From NCBI RefSeq assembly GCF_000317495.1, contig NC_019734.1:1-53213 (forward strand): DNA of 53,213 nucleotides. Direction: 5' to 3'. Within the stretch, counting starts at the first letter, position 1. The number at the start of each line of letters is the position of its first letter. The DNA comes from Crinalium epipsammum PCC 9333. GTDB lineage: Bacteria > Cyanobacteriota > Cyanobacteriia > Cyanobacteriales > PCC-9333. This document shows, piece by piece, positions 18,531-25,984 of this stretch. Both the position numbers and the translations under genes were made by a program. The notes below the pieces were generated by a model, which saw nothing but the letters and a program-made list of their open reading frames with translations, was not told the origin of the DNA and searched no databases.

Positions 18531-18676
18531 GTGTTGCTACACGAGTGCTGCTTCACAAGCGTTGCTACAGGAGCAACGATAGTTTACAATTGAGATCGGA
18601 ATAGGCTCTGGGTTGAAATTTATGAGCGTCCGATTCCTGGTTTGTAATGAACCATCTGTGTCGTCACACGACACAG
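18531..18676. promoter_or_regulatory. Inverted and direct repeats upstream of the replication operon
   Basis: The 250 bp between the rep operon and the next gene hold two copies of GTTGCTACA(C/G)GAG (from 18531 and about 18560), the second forming a GTTGC/GCAAC hairpin. There is also a perfect 9-bp stem CTGTGTCGT/ACGACACAG (18656-18676) around CAC. Location just upstream of the initiator operon suits an operator, copy-control element or part of the origin. No protein-coding frame is evident. Confidence 0.45.
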
Positions 18677-18697
18677 ATAACAATTATTAAACGATTT

Positions 18698-19432
18698 TTA
18701 TGTTTCTTTCTCCTCATAACTAGCAAGGAAAGCCTTAATAAATTTAACTATATCCTCTTCAGGAATCAAAAAAGCAGCACCTTTTCTTTTCAAAATCAAA
18801 ACTTTTAACGATCCTACTGTGGTATAATATTCATCTTTACGATCGTCAATTAGGGTTGGCTTCCACAAAATTAAAACTTTTGCTAGAGGGACGTTGCGAA
18901 CCTCTCTTGAAGACATTCCAAATAATTCTCTATTTTTATTTAGCCAATTAGTGTAATCTCCTAATTCAACAAGAGGGCAAGGTTTCCAGACTTTCAGACC
19001 TTTCCTCTTTCGTTTCACATACAGCGCTTCTTTTTCTTCGTTGTAAACAATTTTTGATTCTCCTTTGGAACGGATGGATATGAGGATATGAGCTTTCTTC
19101 GGAATTTTTACCAATAAATCTAGTGGGTTTTTTTGACCTGGCACTTCTAAAGTGGGAAAAACCTGCACTCCCAAGTGTTGAAACTCTTTCAACACTTGGC
19201 ACATCACTCCGATGAGCCGAGCAATCTTTAGAATTCGGTCTAGGGGTTTGTACGCCAATGCGTATATGAAAACTCCTGGATATCCGAGCAACGGGATCAA
19301 GACAAGCGCAGCAAGATTAATTCCACCATACTTAAAAGAGAGAAAGGTCTTTTCTCCCTTTAGTTGCTCCAATGCTTCCCAGTTGTGGGGAGGTAATGTA
19401 ATGTCCTTTTTTTCTGTAGTTTGCATTTGCAA
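18698..19432 (-). CDS. Membrane-anchored protein with possible PD-(D/E)xK-like domain
   Basis: A 244-residue protein. Residues about 38-62 form a hydrophobic hairpin (LAALVLIPLLGYPGVFIY) expected to sit in the membrane. The following soluble domain contains NPLDLLVKIPKK and ILISIRSKGESK, a spacing reminiscent of NERD/PD-(D/E)xK nuclease folds (Asp ... x-Lys), but the full catalytic set is not clear. The second half is basic (VKRKRKGLKVW). It is monocistronic on the minus strand upstream of the replication operon. A nuclease role is a weak inference. Confidence 0.5.
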   Translation of the reverse strand: MQMQTTEKKDITLPPHNWEALEQLKGEKTFLSFKYGGINLAALVLIPLLGYPGVFIYALAYKPLDRILKIARLIGVMCQVLKEFQHLGVQVFPTLEVPGQKNPLDLLVKIPKKAHILISIRSKGESKIVYNEEKEALYVKRKRKGLKVWKPCPLVELGDYTNWLNKNRELFGMSSREVRNVPLAKVLILWKPTLIDDRKDEYYTTVGSLKVLILKRKGAAFLIPEEDIVKFIKAFLASYEEKET

Positions 19433-19701
19433 TTCCCCCTATTACTGCCCCATTCGCCCTGCTTTTAGCTACGTTTAACAAGCGTGTTTACGCACTACTT
19501 AACTATTATTTTATTGTTTAGCTAGATAGCGAGATAATTTCTAGTTTGGGTGATGCCTGCGAAAGGAAAGTCAGCTAGGAGTTTATTGTGTAAAAGGTGG
19601 TTTGCCTGTACCAAAGGGCATAGAAATGTTAAAAATTGTTAAATTTTTCATTGTTAAAAAATTTTAATTAATCCCAATATAAATCTGTTCAGGTGTGATC
19701 G

Positions 19702-19953
19702 CTAAATTTGTTCTTCTTCAGGTTCGGGAATGTACTCAATGAGATCTGAGGGTGTGCATTGTAAGGCTCTGCAAAGTTTTTCGAGTGTTTCTGCTCCAAC
19801 CTGGGGCAGTACGTCAAAATCTCGGAGATGGTTTATAGAGTTTCTGTGCATTCCTGTCAATTCTGCCAACTTGCGGATACTGACCCGTTTTCGTGCCATT
19901 AATTCGCGCAGCTTCCAACGTATCAAAGGTTTCCTTTCTAGAAGCATATCCAT
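19702..19953 (-). CDS. Cro/CI-type HTH repressor
   Basis: An 83-residue XRE-family protein: an HTH (ELMARKRVSIRKLAELTGMHRNS, residues about 18-40) and a second half typical of one-domain repressors (LEKLCRALQCTPSDLIEYIP), ending in an acidic tail. It is transcribed divergently from the six-gene operon starting at 20138, and three related operator sequences lie between them, so it probably represses both itself and that operon. There is no protease or ligand domain that would show how it is induced. Confidence 0.85.
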   Translation of the reverse strand: MDMLLERKPLIRWKLRELMARKRVSIRKLAELTGMHRNSINHLRDFDVLPQVGAETLEKLCRALQCTPSDLIEYIPEPEEEQI

Positions 19954-20002
19954 TATGTCACGATAGCATTGTAATTATGTTACAAATTTATTGTGACATA
20001 AT
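19952..20002. promoter_or_regulatory. Triple operator between repressor and operon
   Basis: ATTATGTCACGATA (19952-19965) and its inverted counterpart TATTGTGACATAAT (19989-20002) flank a central, slightly altered copy (ATTATGTTAC, around 19974-19983). All share TATGTYAC. The left site overlaps the first bases of the repressor gene. This is the layout of a divergent CI/Cro-type control region. Bases 20003-20137 carry the leader of the operon. Confidence 0.65.
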
Positions 20003-20137
20003 GGGTAAATAAGTGTTAGGCGAGTGTCAAGCCTGGAAAACTGCACACTCGCTTAGTTCCTACCAACCAAAGCAGATAGGAGACAAATCTAATGATGAAT
20101 GAAAAAGTACTAGATCGATCGCACTGTGGAGGGAATT

Positions 20138-20362
20138 ATGCAAGATTCCTCCAATAACAACAGCGATAACGCTACCTCTGTGCTATTCCCTCTATTCCTA
20201 TGCAGCATCGGCATAAACGTTCTGCAACATAGCTGGAACTCTAACCAGCTTGCAGTGTTGCAACAGGCTGACAACTTACAGCAGCAGAAAATCGCACAGC
20301 TTCAAACCGATAAAGATGTCTGTGCTGGTAAGCTTGCAGGTTTTATCGAGGGTAGGCGGTGA
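20138..20362 (+). CDS. Small single-pass membrane protein, first gene of repressed operon
   Basis: A 74-residue protein from ATG 20138, preceded by GGAGG; a GTG 12 bases upstream is less likely because it overlaps that site. After a polar N-terminus (MQDSSNNNSDN) a hydrophobic stretch SVLFPLFLCSIGINVL (about residues 14-29) could span the membrane, followed by a Gln-rich coiled-coil-like segment (LQQADNLQQQKIAQLQ). This is the spanin- or signal-anchor-like plan of many phage/plasmid small proteins; function unknown. Its TGA overlaps the next ATG by one base. Confidence 0.6.
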   Translation: MQDSSNNNSDNATSVLFPLFLCSIGINVLQHSWNSNQLAVLQQADNLQQQKIAQLQTDKDVCAGKLAGFIEGRR

Positions 20363-20883
20363 TGAGCAACGAAGTCCTTAGCACTGCCCAAGCTGCTGAA
20401 TTATTAGGCGTGAGTGCCGGAACGCTACGCACTTGGAAGTCGCGCAAAGCTGACTTGCTAGTTGAGGGTACTCACTGGATTAACCAGGACGGATCGACAT
20501 TCTGGACACAAGCAGGTTTAGACGTTCTGCAAGGCGTTTCAAGCGTTTCAGACGGTGAAACGGTTAGCGTTTCAGACGGTGAAACGATTAGCGTTGCAAG
20601 CAGTGAAACGGATAGCGCAACACCGCAGCAGTCACCCGCAGCGCATGACCCACTACAGCGTTACATTCCTTTGGTCGAGAGCGTTTCAAATGCCATTACA
20701 CAAGGGTTAATCGGACGCATTGACAAGGCTGTTACGCGCAATATCGGAATTGCGATCGCAAAACCCATGACATCGACTGAGTGCGTAACCTTGCTGACTG
20801 AACTGGGTTTAAAACCTTGTAATCCAGAACTGCTTCTAAGTGGCAATCAAACAAATTTACTAACTGAATCTAAGGAGAACTAA
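20362..20883 (+). CDS. MerR/HTH-17-like DNA-binding protein with octapeptide repeats
   Basis: A 173-residue protein. Residues about 6-55 form a winged-helix HTH (STAQAAELLGVSAGTLRTWK ... GTHWINQDGSTFWTQAGL), like excisionase or plasmid replication regulators. Three tandem octapeptides SVSDGETV/I follow, encoded by exact 24-bp units whose DNA is palindromic (20544-20610). The C-terminal part is helical (PLVESVSNAITQGLIGRID). The gene begins within the TGATG junction with the previous gene. A DNA-binding or regulatory role is likely; the target may be its own repeats. Confidence 0.6.
   Translation: MSNEVLSTAQAAELLGVSAGTLRTWKSRKADLLVEGTHWINQDGSTFWTQAGLDVLQGVSSVSDGETVSVSDGETISVASSETDSATPQQSPAAHDPLQRYIPLVESVSNAITQGLIGRIDKAVTRNIGIAIAKPMTSTECVTLLTELGLKPCNPELLLSGNQTNLLTESKEN
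20544..20610. repeat. 24-bp tandem repeats with palindromic cores inside the HTH gene
   Basis: CGTTTCAGACGGTGAAACG occurs at 20544-20562 and 20568-20586, with a diverged third copy at 20592-20610, spaced exactly 24 bp. Each of the first two is an inverted repeat with 7-bp arms and a 5-base centre. A 24-bp period keeps the reading frame, so the repeat may be purely a protein tandem repeat, or an embedded binding array. Confidence 0.7.
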
Positions 20884-20886
20884 ATC

Positions 20887-21396
20887 ATGGGACTACTGAA
20901 ATTTATCACCCGCAACAAAGCTAACATCTCAACTGAGGCAGGTGGACAACTAGCAAATGATGGTACTAACCATAACCTCGCTACTAATAAGGTTCTAGCT
21001 GCAACTGATAAAGATGTTATCACCCCCAATAATGCAGACTTTAGCAGTGTGAGAACTGTGCCAATTGTCAAAGCCCCCCGCTACTTTAATAAAGCTGAAG
21101 CAGACGCATTACGCATCTTAGCCAAGCAAAAGAAAGTACAAGCTCTTGCTTCAGTTAGTGCTTATAAAGCCCTGAAAAATATTGAAGATTCTGATACCAC
21201 TGTACACACCACACACCGTCGCTACCAATCGAAAGTAGCTCGGACTGAGCTTGAAAAAAAACAAGCTGATGCTCAATTAGCTAAGGATTTACATAGTTTG
21301 CGCCCTCATTATGCAGAAATGCACAGTGAAGTTAAATCAGCAGAAGTTAATGCAGCTAATGCGATTAATGCCATCAAACAATCTTATGGCTGTTAA
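20887..21396 (+). CDS. Helical hypothetical protein
   Basis: A 169-residue protein three bases after the preceding stop, with an AAGGAGAAC ribosome-binding site. The first 50 residues are Thr/Asn/Ala-rich and probably disordered; residues about 65-165 are strongly helical and charged (EADALRILAKQKKVQAL, RTELEKKQADAQLAK). No known domain. It probably oligomerises as a coiled coil. Followed by a terminator that may attenuate the genes downstream. Confidence 0.6.
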   Translation: MGLLKFITRNKANISTEAGGQLANDGTNHNLATNKVLAATDKDVITPNNADFSSVRTVPIVKAPRYFNKAEADALRILAKQKKVQALASVSAYKALKNIEDSDTTVHTTHRRYQSKVARTELEKKQADAQLAKDLHSLRPHYAEMHSEVKSAEVNAANAINAIKQSYGC

Positions 21397-21409
21397 TAGT
21401 TAAAACCTT

Positions 21410-21439
21410 GGGTAGTGATTAATTTCACTACCCTTTTTT
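21410..21439 (+). terminator. Intra-operon Rho-independent terminator
   Basis: GGGTAGTG (21410-21417) and CACTACCC (21426-21433) form a perfect 8-bp stem with an 8-base loop followed by six T. It sits between the third and fourth genes, so read-through or a second promoter is needed for the distal genes. Confidence 0.85.
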
Positions 21440-21453
21440 ATTGGAGTTTCATC

Positions 21454-21720
21454 ATGGGTAAAGGTATTCAATTAGGTGGTTATTTTCTGATTGGGGTTAG
21501 CTGTTGCGGATTGTTCAGCTATACAGCTTACGTTGTGCCAAGGTTCCAAGCTTATGCTTTTTGGCTTGTAGTGGTTGTTAGTTTGTGCTTTGTAGTTGCA
21601 GGGCTGGTTGACGATTACCTTAGTGAGATAATGCAGATAACCTATCAACAGTATATTGGTGGACTTATCACCATAATTACAATTACTTTAATTGGGAGCA
21701 TAATTCAATGGATACAGTAA
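21454..21720 (+). CDS. Small three-helix membrane protein
   Basis: An 88-residue protein from ATG 21454, chosen for the TTGGAG 8 bases upstream; the frame is open a further 13 codons through the terminator. It is mostly hydrophobic, with predicted membrane spans near residues 6-26 (YFLIGVSCCGLFSYTAYVV), 33-52 (AFWLVVVVSLCFVVAGL) and 68-88 (YIGGLITIITITLIGSII). No family recognised. It overlaps the HNH gene by 13 bp. Confidence 0.6.
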   Translation: MGKGIQLGGYFLIGVSCCGLFSYTAYVVPRFQAYAFWLVVVVSLCFVVAGLVDDYLSEIMQITYQQYIGGLITIITITLIGSIIQWIQ

Positions 21721-22235
21721 GTCTAACTATTAGTTTTTATGATCTGGAACAAGAAGAACAATTCTATCTTTTACGGCGTTTTTTAGCTCCAGGCATTGTC
21801 GAGATTAATTCTAAGACTGGTTGCCATGAGTTACAAAAGTACTTAGATGTTAAGGGGTATGGGCGTTTACAAGCTTGGCATGATGGCACTAAAAAAAGCC
21901 TGAAACTGCACAGGTTAGCTTTTGAGTTTTTCAATGAAACGAAAATACCTAGTAACTTAGCTATCCTACATAACTGCGACAATCGTAAATGTGTTAATCC
22001 TGCTCACCTATCTACAGGAACTCTGGCAGAAAATATAAAAGATTGTGTTGCAAAAGGAAGAAACTCAAAAGGCTCTAGGAACGGAAACAACAAGCTTAAC
22101 GAAGCTCAAGTAACAGCAATAAAAAGGCTTTTAGACGGTGGAATGAGCAGGGTTAAAATAGCAAAATTATATGGTGTTTACGATACTACGATTGGGAACA
22201 TAGCAAGAGGTAGAACTTGGAGGCACGTAGCATGA
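21708..22235 (+). CDS. HNH endonuclease with C-terminal HTH (homing-type)
   Basis: A 175-residue protein. The HNH core is in the middle: KLHRLAFEFF, then LAILHNCDNRKCVNPAHL, which supplies the H, N and H residues and a CxxxxCxNPxH zinc-like knuckle, as in HNH_3 homing-type nucleases. The C-terminus (KLNEAQVTAIKRLLDGGMS...) is a helix-turn-helix of the kind that guides such enzymes to DNA. It is embedded between two membrane-protein genes, overlapping both, so it could be a free-standing homing gene or a working part of the operon. Confidence 0.8.
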   Translation: MDTVSLTISFYDLEQEEQFYLLRRFLAPGIVEINSKTGCHELQKYLDVKGYGRLQAWHDGTKKSLKLHRLAFEFFNETKIPSNLAILHNCDNRKCVNPAHLSTGTLAENIKDCVAKGRNSKGSRNGNNKLNEAQVTAIKRLLDGGMSRVKIAKLYGVYDTTIGNIARGRTWRHVA

Positions 22236-22900
22236 TAAAAATATCGTCGCCTCAAGATCAACTCCGAAGCAATAGAAACTTACTCGCTTTAGTTGGTGGC
22301 TCATCAACTGTAATAGGGCTGTTGCTTTGGTCATCTAGCCCATTTCTGTTCCCCAATCCCAAAGATAAATTTAGCGTTTCACTGCGTTATCTTTCCTTGT
22401 TTATTACTAGCTGTTGCGGTGTTACAGCCGTTGCAACAGGGCATCAGTTACAGCGCATTACACCACTTTTGAAAGCAATAGAACAGGCAGAAAAAGCAGA
22501 CTTTATCAGTCAGTTAGCCACTTCGCAATGGGTACAGGAACAACGGTATCAATCAGAAGCCGTTACAGCGTTACAACCCTCGCAACAGCAACCCGTTACA
22601 CTGCAACAGTCAAATAGTTATAACGAGCGTAACGACGGTACAGCAAGGGATAACGAAGTTACTAACGAACCTGTAACGGATTCTCTAACGACTGCAACAG
22701 CCAATGCTGTAACACCTGCAACAGACGAGGAAATGGAAGGTTATAGACCTACTTATCTAGCTGTAACGGCACTGCAACAGCAAGGGATTAGCGACAGCGA
22801 GATTATCAAGGATGTACTGAAACAGGGCGGAACAAATTACTCCAAAGGTAAACAGATGCTAGACGCACTTTTGCAGTTGGGACAGTCTAAAGGTTGGTAG
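22232..22900 (+). CDS. Two-span membrane protein with Gln/Thr-rich linker and C-terminal helical domain
   Basis: A 222-residue protein from ATG 22232 (ATGA overlap with the HNH gene; TTGGAGG upstream). Two hydrophobic segments (about residues 20-40, ALVGGSSTVIGLLLW; and 55-75, LFITSCCGVTAVATG) form a membrane hairpin. A long polar linker rich in VTALQ/QQQ repeats follows, encoded by many GCAACAG and GTAACG units. The C-terminal 55 residues look folded (GISDSEIIKDVLKQGG, KGKQMLDALL), resembling a small UBA/winged domain. Last gene of the operon; a strong terminator follows. Confidence 0.55.
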   Translation: MIKISSPQDQLRSNRNLLALVGGSSTVIGLLLWSSSPFLFPNPKDKFSVSLRYLSLFITSCCGVTAVATGHQLQRITPLLKAIEQAEKADFISQLATSQWVQEQRYQSEAVTALQPSQQQPVTLQQSNSYNERNDGTARDNEVTNEPVTDSLTTATANAVTPATDEEMEGYRPTYLAVTALQQQGISDSEIIKDVLKQGGTNYSKGKQMLDALLQLGQSKGW

Positions 22901-23014
22901 TTTCAACAATTAAATTAATGAGGATAATGTCAAGTGATACAAAATAAAGCTGTTATTGGTATTTTAGGATGAAATCTCGAAACTCCAGTCTTGGCAATAA
23001 CGCATAACATTCCT

Positions 23015-23052
23015 AACCCCTTGCTATAAAATGCAAGGGGTTAATTGTTTTA
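23015..23052 (+). terminator. Strong terminator ending the small-protein operon
   Basis: AACCCCTTGC (23015-23024) and GCAAGGGGTT (23033-23042) form a perfect 10-bp stem with an 8-base loop, followed by a T-rich tract. Confidence 0.85.
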
Positions 23053-23086
23053 ACTTTTTAAAAACGCTATCGCGTTTCTTACTGAA

Positions 23087-23255
23087 AACTGCCGTACTAT
23101 TGCCAACTGTTTATAGTAACTAAAACTTATTAATTATTAAAAATGTTTGTACTATTGAAAACTTGTTTATAATACTAAAAACTGTTTGTAGTAGTTAAAA
23201 CTGTTTGTAGTAACGAAAAGTTATTAAAATAGTGAAAGCTGTATGAATACTGATT
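23087..23255. repeat. Nine near-tandem 18-20 bp iterons
   Basis: Units resembling AACTGTTTGTAGTANTNAA begin at about 23087, 23105, 23124, 23142, 23160, 23180, 23199, 23218 and 23237. Spacing is 18-20 bp, about two helical turns, so a bound protein would lie on one face. The units are degenerate and contiguous, without unique spacers, so this is not a CRISPR. Iteron arrays of this period are typical of plasmid origins and of partition or regulatory sites. No gene lies between 22901 and 23380. Confidence 0.7.
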
Positions 23256-23380
23256 ACAGGGATAAAATAGACTCCTTTTGCCCCATCGTCTTTAATTCAT
23301 AAAGGGCGATAGCCCTATTCCTAACAGTTGCCACTGTGGGTGTTAGTTAACTTTATTCCAATGAAGGACTTGTGCAGTGT

Positions 23381-23545
23381 TTATAACTTATCAAAAATAA
23401 TCAAATCAATTAGATCATTCTTATTCTTTCGATAAATTCTAAAATCACTATCTAAAGTTAATACCTCACTACCTTCTATTAACGGGACTTGAACAAAGTT
23501 CAAGCCCAAATAAACCCCAAACGCTGTAGGTGTAAAGCAAATACG
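23381..23545 (-). pseudogene. C-terminal fragment of a PIN-domain protein, 3' exon of a group II intron
   Basis: Immediately after the intron 3' end the minus strand encodes about 53 residues ending at 23381, including SEVLTLDSDFRIYRKNK, the last strand and helix of VapC-like PIN toxins. No 5' exon is found on the other side of the intron, where a second intron tail and the transposon lie instead. An apparent 95-codon frame reaching 23668 is partly intron sequence and should not be taken as a protein. Confidence 0.6.
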
Positions 23546-24254
<709 letters not shown>

Positions 24255-24337
24255 ATTAAGTGTCGGGTAAGGTTCGAGAGTCACCTCTCTCCCCTCCCCT
24301 AAGAACCGGACATGAGACTTTCGCACTCATCCGGCTC
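24255..24337 (-). mobile_element. Domain V-VI tail of a second group II intron, cut by the transposon
   Basis: Minus-strand GAGCCGGATGAGTGCGAAAG ... GGTTC (24337-24303) is another group II domain V, followed by a domain VI hairpin (GAGAGAGGTGACTCTC) ending ACCTTACCCGACAC. The rest of this intron is missing; the Tn3-type element begins 28 bp further on. It directly precedes intron copy 1, so two introns were inserted in tandem. Confidence 0.75.
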
Positions 24338-24416
24338 AAGCCTTACTTCAAGGGAGATTTAACTTGGCGTTGAGCCGAGATACGTGTAAAAAAGTGCAAT
24401 ATAAAAGCGCAAAGCC

Positions 24417-24884
24417 TTAACCAGCAGTGGTTTTAGCTTTATAAGAACACCCACAAAAAGGACAGAAGCGAAATTTCATTGATGAGATGGGTTCAGAGCA
24501 GCTAGGACAACGATTGATCAGTTGAAAACCACAAAAGCAACAAAATTTAGCACGGGCATGAGTCCAAAGTGGATCGGGAGCAGTACCGGGAGTCCAGCAG
24601 TGTGGACAAAATTTTAATTCTGTAGTTGCAGCAAGTGGTAATCCCTTACTCACAGCATCAAGATACTCAACTGGGGTTTGCAAAGCCAATGCCAACCCAT
24701 TGAGAGTTTTATAATTTAACCGCGAAGTTAGACCTCGTTCAATTTTTCCCAAACTTTGCAAATGAATTCCAGCCTTCAGCGCAACTTCGTGTTGGCTCAA
24801 CCCTAAACTAGCACGCACTCGTTGCACAAAACTAGCTAAGGTTTCTTGTTCTTGGGGCAAATTAGTATGTTCTGAAATCGACAT
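24417..24884 (-). CDS. XRE-type HTH protein with double zinc ribbons (transposon passenger)
   Basis: A 155-residue protein. Residues about 14-72 are an XRE HTH (VRASLGLSQHEVALKAGIHL ... LGKIERGL). The C-terminus has four CxxC knuckles (CPHC, CCFC, CPSC, CPFC), forming two zinc ribbons. It is divergent from the recombinase gene, with the probable recombination site between, so it may control recombinase expression. Its stop codon lies in the terminal inverted repeat. An identical gene is in copy 2. Confidence 0.8.
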   Translation of the reverse strand: MSISEHTNLPQEQETLASFVQRVRASLGLSQHEVALKAGIHLQSLGKIERGLTSRLNYKTLNGLALALQTPVEYLDAVSKGLPLAATTELKFCPHCWTPGTAPDPLWTHARAKFCCFCGFQLINRCPSCSEPISSMKFRFCPFCGCSYKAKTTAG

Positions 24885-24931
24885 AAAAATGTGTTTTAAT
24901 TAACTGTTGGTTCTACGTCAATCTTTTAAAG

Positions 24932-24950
24932 TTAATAAATCGTTTATTAA
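24932..24950. promoter_or_regulatory. Putative recombinase core site of the transposon
   Basis: TTAATAAA-TCG-TTTATTAA is a perfect inverted repeat between the divergent HTH and recombinase genes; a related half-site (AATTAACTG) lies upstream. Tyrosine recombinases such as TnpI bind such paired arms in their internal resolution site. The 3-base centre is shorter than usual, so the functional core may be offset. Repeated at 39339-39357 in copy 2. Confidence 0.5.
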
Positions 24951-24965
24951 AATAATTTCCACCAA

Positions 24966-25865
24966 GTGTCTGTATCTTTAGCTACAGTAACTACTCAATT
25001 TTTAGAAAGACAGGGATTAGCCCCAAACACTATTCGCTCTTACGAAGGAACATTAATACCTTTATTGCAAGAATATGGGCGAATGCCTGTAGAAATTCTC
25101 AGCCGAAAGGCACTAACTGAATATTTAGATAGCTTAGATAATTTAGCCTATACTACCCATCATCGACATCAAGCAATTATTCAAGCTTTATTCAATTTCG
25201 CTGTTGAACAAGGTTACATTAAAGTTAATCCTATCGCTCGGCTGCGACGGCGAAAACCTGATCCGAAAAAAGGCGAACATTTAGCCGATGAAGTAATTCG
25301 TTATCTCACCGTTACTCAAATTCAATTACTGTATCAGGTAGTGGCATCCGATAGCCGAATGCGTGCATTGGTAAAACTCCTACACCGCAGTGGAGCTAGG
25401 ATTGGAGAAGTTTTAGCCCTCAACCTTACTGACATAGATTTGAGCAATCACAAATTCTACGTGGTTGGTAAAGGTAATAAGTCACGTTGGTGTTTTTATA
25501 GTGAAGATGCTCAAGTAGCTTTAGAACATTATTTGCGTTATTATCGCCACAAAAGCTCTATATCGGCATTATTTACCGCTCAACATCCTTGTAGTTATAA
25601 AGTTACCCGTTTAAGCTATCGTACCGTTCATAAAAACTGGGCTGAATTAATTAAACCTGTACCAGAGCTAGCTGGTATACGTCTGCATGATTTACGACAT
25701 ACATTTGCTACAGAACGAGTAGGATTAATGGGAATTGAAGAACTAAGAGCTTTGATGGGACACGCCAATATCCAGACAACATTACGTTACCAAAAAGTGA
25801 CATCAGCCCGGTCAGAATATGTAGCGAAACAAGCACTTAATTATTTAATCAACAATAATATTTAA
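24966..25865 (+). CDS. TnpI-like tyrosine recombinase
   Basis: A 299-residue integrase-family protein starting at GTG 24966. The N-terminal SAM-like domain contains TIRSYEGTLIPLLQEYG. The catalytic domain has Arg in RSGARIGEVLAL (about residue 138), the HxxR box HDLRHTFATERV (about 239), LMGHANIQTTLRY with the second His and the nucleophilic Tyr. In TnpI-bearing Tn3-family elements this enzyme resolves the cointegrate made by replicative transposition. It lies directly upstream of the transposase gene. Confidence 0.85.
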   Translation: MSVSLATVTTQFLERQGLAPNTIRSYEGTLIPLLQEYGRMPVEILSRKALTEYLDSLDNLAYTTHHRHQAIIQALFNFAVEQGYIKVNPIARLRRRKPDPKKGEHLADEVIRYLTVTQIQLLYQVVASDSRMRALVKLLHRSGARIGEVLALNLTDIDLSNHKFYVVGKGNKSRWCFYSEDAQVALEHYLRYYRHKSSISALFTAQHPCSYKVTRLSYRTVHKNWAELIKPVPELAGIRLHDLRHTFATERVGLMGIEELRALMGHANIQTTLRYQKVTSARSEYVAKQALNYLINNNI

Positions 25866-25984
25866 TTGTTAATTTGGACAAAAAGAGCGCGAGTTTTTCC
25901 GGTGATTTTCTGGGTAATTGAGTAGAAATGCTGAGTAGATATTATACTCTGTACTAGCTGAGTGAGAGTTGGAGACTATCCCCC

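Noticed and set aside
23087-23255. Possible CRISPR array
   Set aside because: Units are degenerate and contiguous with no unique spacers, and there are no cas genes; iterons explain it better.
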